From: Ancylobacter oerskovii
Lineage (GTDB): Bacteria; Pseudomonadota; Alphaproteobacteria; Rhizobiales; Xanthobacteraceae
Reading direction: 5' to 3'
Length of the DNA: 64,000 bases
NCBI RefSeq assembly: GCF_018390555.1
Contig: NZ_JAHBGB010000006.1
Location: forward strand, 372,001 to 436,000
This document shows, piece by piece, positions 62,450-64,000 of this stretch. The position numbers and the translations under genes are program-made. Positions within the stretch are counted from its first letter, which is position 1, and each line of letters starts with the position of its first letter. A model generated the notes under the pieces. That model was not told where the DNA came from and made no database searches. It saw nothing but the letters and a program-made list of their open reading frames with translations.

Positions 62450-63859
62450 CTAGATGCTGATCACGATGGCGCCGGAGCACGCCGCGGCGCTGAGGAGGCT
62501 GGTGCGGTCCGTGGCGGCGAACACCACCGGGTCGTCATGCATCTCGCCGCGTTGGGTCAGGAGCAGCACCCGACTGATCCAGAACAGTAGAATGATGCAG
62601 ACGATCCAGAGCCGATCTGGATAGGTATAGAGCGCGCGGACCGACTCGCTGTTGAGATAGAGCGCCAGAACGAGCGGCGATACGGCGCCGGATGCCGCAG
62701 CCATGAACTGCAATGCCGGCAGATCGCCCAGCCTATAGGCGCGGCCGGTGGGGTCCTGCTTGGACTTGTGCAGGCGATCGATCAGCTCGGAGCATCGCTT
62801 CACCAGCGCCAGGCAGAAGAAGATGAAGATCGCAAAGGCGATCAGCCATGGCGACAGCGCCGCTCCGATCGCCGCAGCCCCCGCCCACAGGCGACTGCCA
62901 TAGAGGCAGGCAAGCACGGTGACGTCTATCAGCAACTTCTTCTTGAGATAAAATGAATAGGCACATGTCAACGCGTAATAACCAATGAGCGCCTCGAGAA
63001 ATTCTAGAGGCAGGAAAAGTGCCAGTACGAGCGAGCCAAGCAATAGAAGGGGAAACAGAAGCACGCCGTGAAGGATGGGAATTCGCCCCGCGGCAAAGGG
63101 ACGGTTCTTCTTTCGACTGTGCGCGCGGTCGTTCTTGAGATCGAGCAGGTCATTGAGAACATAAACGCTGGAGGCGCAGAGGCTGAAGCTCACGAAGGCG
63201 AGGAGGACGGCTCCGAGTTCTGCCACCAATTCGTGGGCGGCAATCGCCGGCACGAAGATCAGAAGATTCTTCAGCCATTGATGGATGCGGATGGCATGCA
63301 GATAGTCCTCGATCCGCACGCGCCTCATGCCGATGGCCTGCGCATGCGGCGCCCATGTGCGTATTTCTGCCAGATGCGAGGGTCGAGCGTCCGCCACATA
63401 GACGTTGCGTGCTTTTCGCCACACATCCTCGTCCACCGGCGCATCGCCAATATAGTCGAATCCACCCGCCCCGAACGCTTCGCAAAGAGAGGTCGCCTTG
63501 GCGCTACCGGCCAGGTTGAGAGTGCCGTTCGAACCGAACACGCCATCGAAGATGCCCATGCCGTCGGCGACCGCCCGCGCGTATCGCTCGTCGGCAGCCG
63601 AGGCCAGATAGATCTTCCGACCTCGCCTATGTTCGGCTTCGACGAAGTTCCGCACATCGTCGTTGAACGGCAGCGCCGTAAAATCGAGCGCAGCCTGGTT
63701 CGCGATCTGCGATTTCAATGCCGCCCGCCCCTGCGGCAGCGTCGCGATCGCTCCGATAGCCCTCAAGGGAGACGAAGACAAGAGAAGGAAAAATGACTCC
63801 AATAGAAGATCCGTTCGGACAAGAGTCCCATCCAGATCTACGACAAGGGGTGGATCCAC
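62450..63859 (-). CDS. HAD phosphatase - UbiA phosphoribosyltransferase fusion (lipid-phosphate ribosyl synthesis)
   Basis: 469 residues. Residues 1 to about 180 are a HAD hydrolase: VVDLDGTLVRTD with D8 and D10, ASAADERYARAVADGMG and GDAPVDEDVW. Residues about 185-469 are a UbiA-type prenyltransferase with several membrane spans, first aspartate motif N236-D237-x2-D240-x3-D244 (NDLLDLKND), followed by RPFAAGRIP, and LACLYGSRLWAGA as in Rv3806c. Rv3806c makes decaprenyl-phospho-5-phosphoribose from PRPP, and the HAD domain could supply the 5'-dephosphorylation. It opens the operon; its promoter lies in the AT-rich DNA to the right edge. Confidence 0.88.
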   Translation of the reverse strand: MDPPLVVDLDGTLVRTDLLLESFFLLLSSSPLRAIGAIATLPQGRAALKSQIANQAALDFTALPFNDDVRNFVEAEHRRGRKIYLASAADERYARAVADGMGIFDGVFGSNGTLNLAGSAKATSLCEAFGAGGFDYIGDAPVDEDVWRKARNVYVADARPSHLAEIRTWAPHAQAIGMRRVRIEDYLHAIRIHQWLKNLLIFVPAIAAHELVAELGAVLLAFVSFSLCASSVYVLNDLLDLKNDRAHSRKKNRPFAAGRIPILHGVLLFPLLLLGSLVLALFLPLEFLEALIGYYALTCAYSFYLKKKLLIDVTVLACLYGSRLWAGAAAIGAALSPWLIAFAIFIFFCLALVKRCSELIDRLHKSKQDPTGRAYRLGDLPALQFMAAASGAVSPLVLALYLNSESVRALYTYPDRLWIVCIILLFWISRVLLLTQRGEMHDDPVVFAATDRTSLLSAAACSGAIVISI

Positions 63860-64000
63860 GTTCCGTCCTCCCTCGGAGCTTACATATTAATCTCAAAATA
63901 AATCTTTCATTCTCGAGTCATTATTTTTATCTATACAAACGATATGTGTAGAAAATCGGAAGTCAACGAATCAATAAAGCGGCGCGACATCACGTAGCGT

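Overview
The window looks like chromosomal DNA of a high-GC alphaproteobacterium of the order Hyphomicrobiales, most likely family Xanthobacteraceae (Ancylobacter, Starkeya, Xanthobacter or Azorhizobium type). This rests on the roughly 70% GC core, the gene neighbourhoods (murA-DUF2948-hisD-UPF0262-phosphatase-maf-yacG, sdhE-mfd, Hmu haem uptake, phosphatidylcholine synthase, IalB, HspQ) and a palindromic intergenic repeat of a type common in rhizobial relatives. The taxon is inferred; no rRNA is present.

Layout. (1) 1-10207 is accessory DNA on the left of a tRNA-Ser(UGA) gene. It holds a very large SNF2/DEAD-type helicase with zinc ribbons and the start of a DUF1998-like region (runs off the left edge), a 1086-residue YjiT/STY4851-like partner whose stop codon overlaps the helicase start, and a large serine recombinase whose reading frame runs straight through the tRNA gene. 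This looks like one end of an integrated island carrying a probable defence module. (2) 10208-19842 is core: a secreted hydrolase, a periplasmic Cache-like protein, a complete haem uptake locus (HmuTUV on the minus strand, divergent TonB receptor and IsdG-type haem monooxygenase), then rimO. (3) 20243-28538 is a minus-strand operon-like run: BMP-type nucleoside/purine ABC importer, an allantoate/carbamoyl amidohydrolase, an M20 peptidase and a DUF4239 membrane protein. (4) 28806-49475 is housekeeping: quinone oxidoreductase, Pcs, UbiH-like hydroxylase, AEC transporter, HspQ, IalB, oligopeptide-type binding protein, GIY-YIG nuclease, Mfd, SdhE, RecG, MobA, MobB, TusA-like and others. (5) 49755-56142, between tRNA-Thr(GGU) and tRNA-Phe(GAA), is the conserved murA-hisD-maf-yacG block, from which infA is missing. 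(6) 56143-64000 is a second accessory-looking stretch of lower GC: an HxlR regulator with a divergent acyl-CoA-dehydrogenase-like enzyme, then a five-gene minus-strand operon: HAD-UbiA fusion, GtrA, DprE1, DprE2 and a multi-membrane-span protein.

The most interesting items are the last operon, which reproduces the mycobacterial decaprenyl-phosphoryl-D-arabinose pathway order (Rv3789-Rv3790-Rv3791 plus the arabinosyltransferase slot) with a fused phosphatase, a benzothiazinone-target cysteine replaced by alanine and a compositionally chimeric last gene; the YjiT-helicase module on the tRNA-Ser island; the recombinase that borrows its C-terminal codons from its own attachment site; and a GIY-YIG nuclease gene bracketed by inverted copies of the genome's dispersed palindromic repeat, which suggests a nuclease-repeat relationship comparable to RAYT-REP systems.
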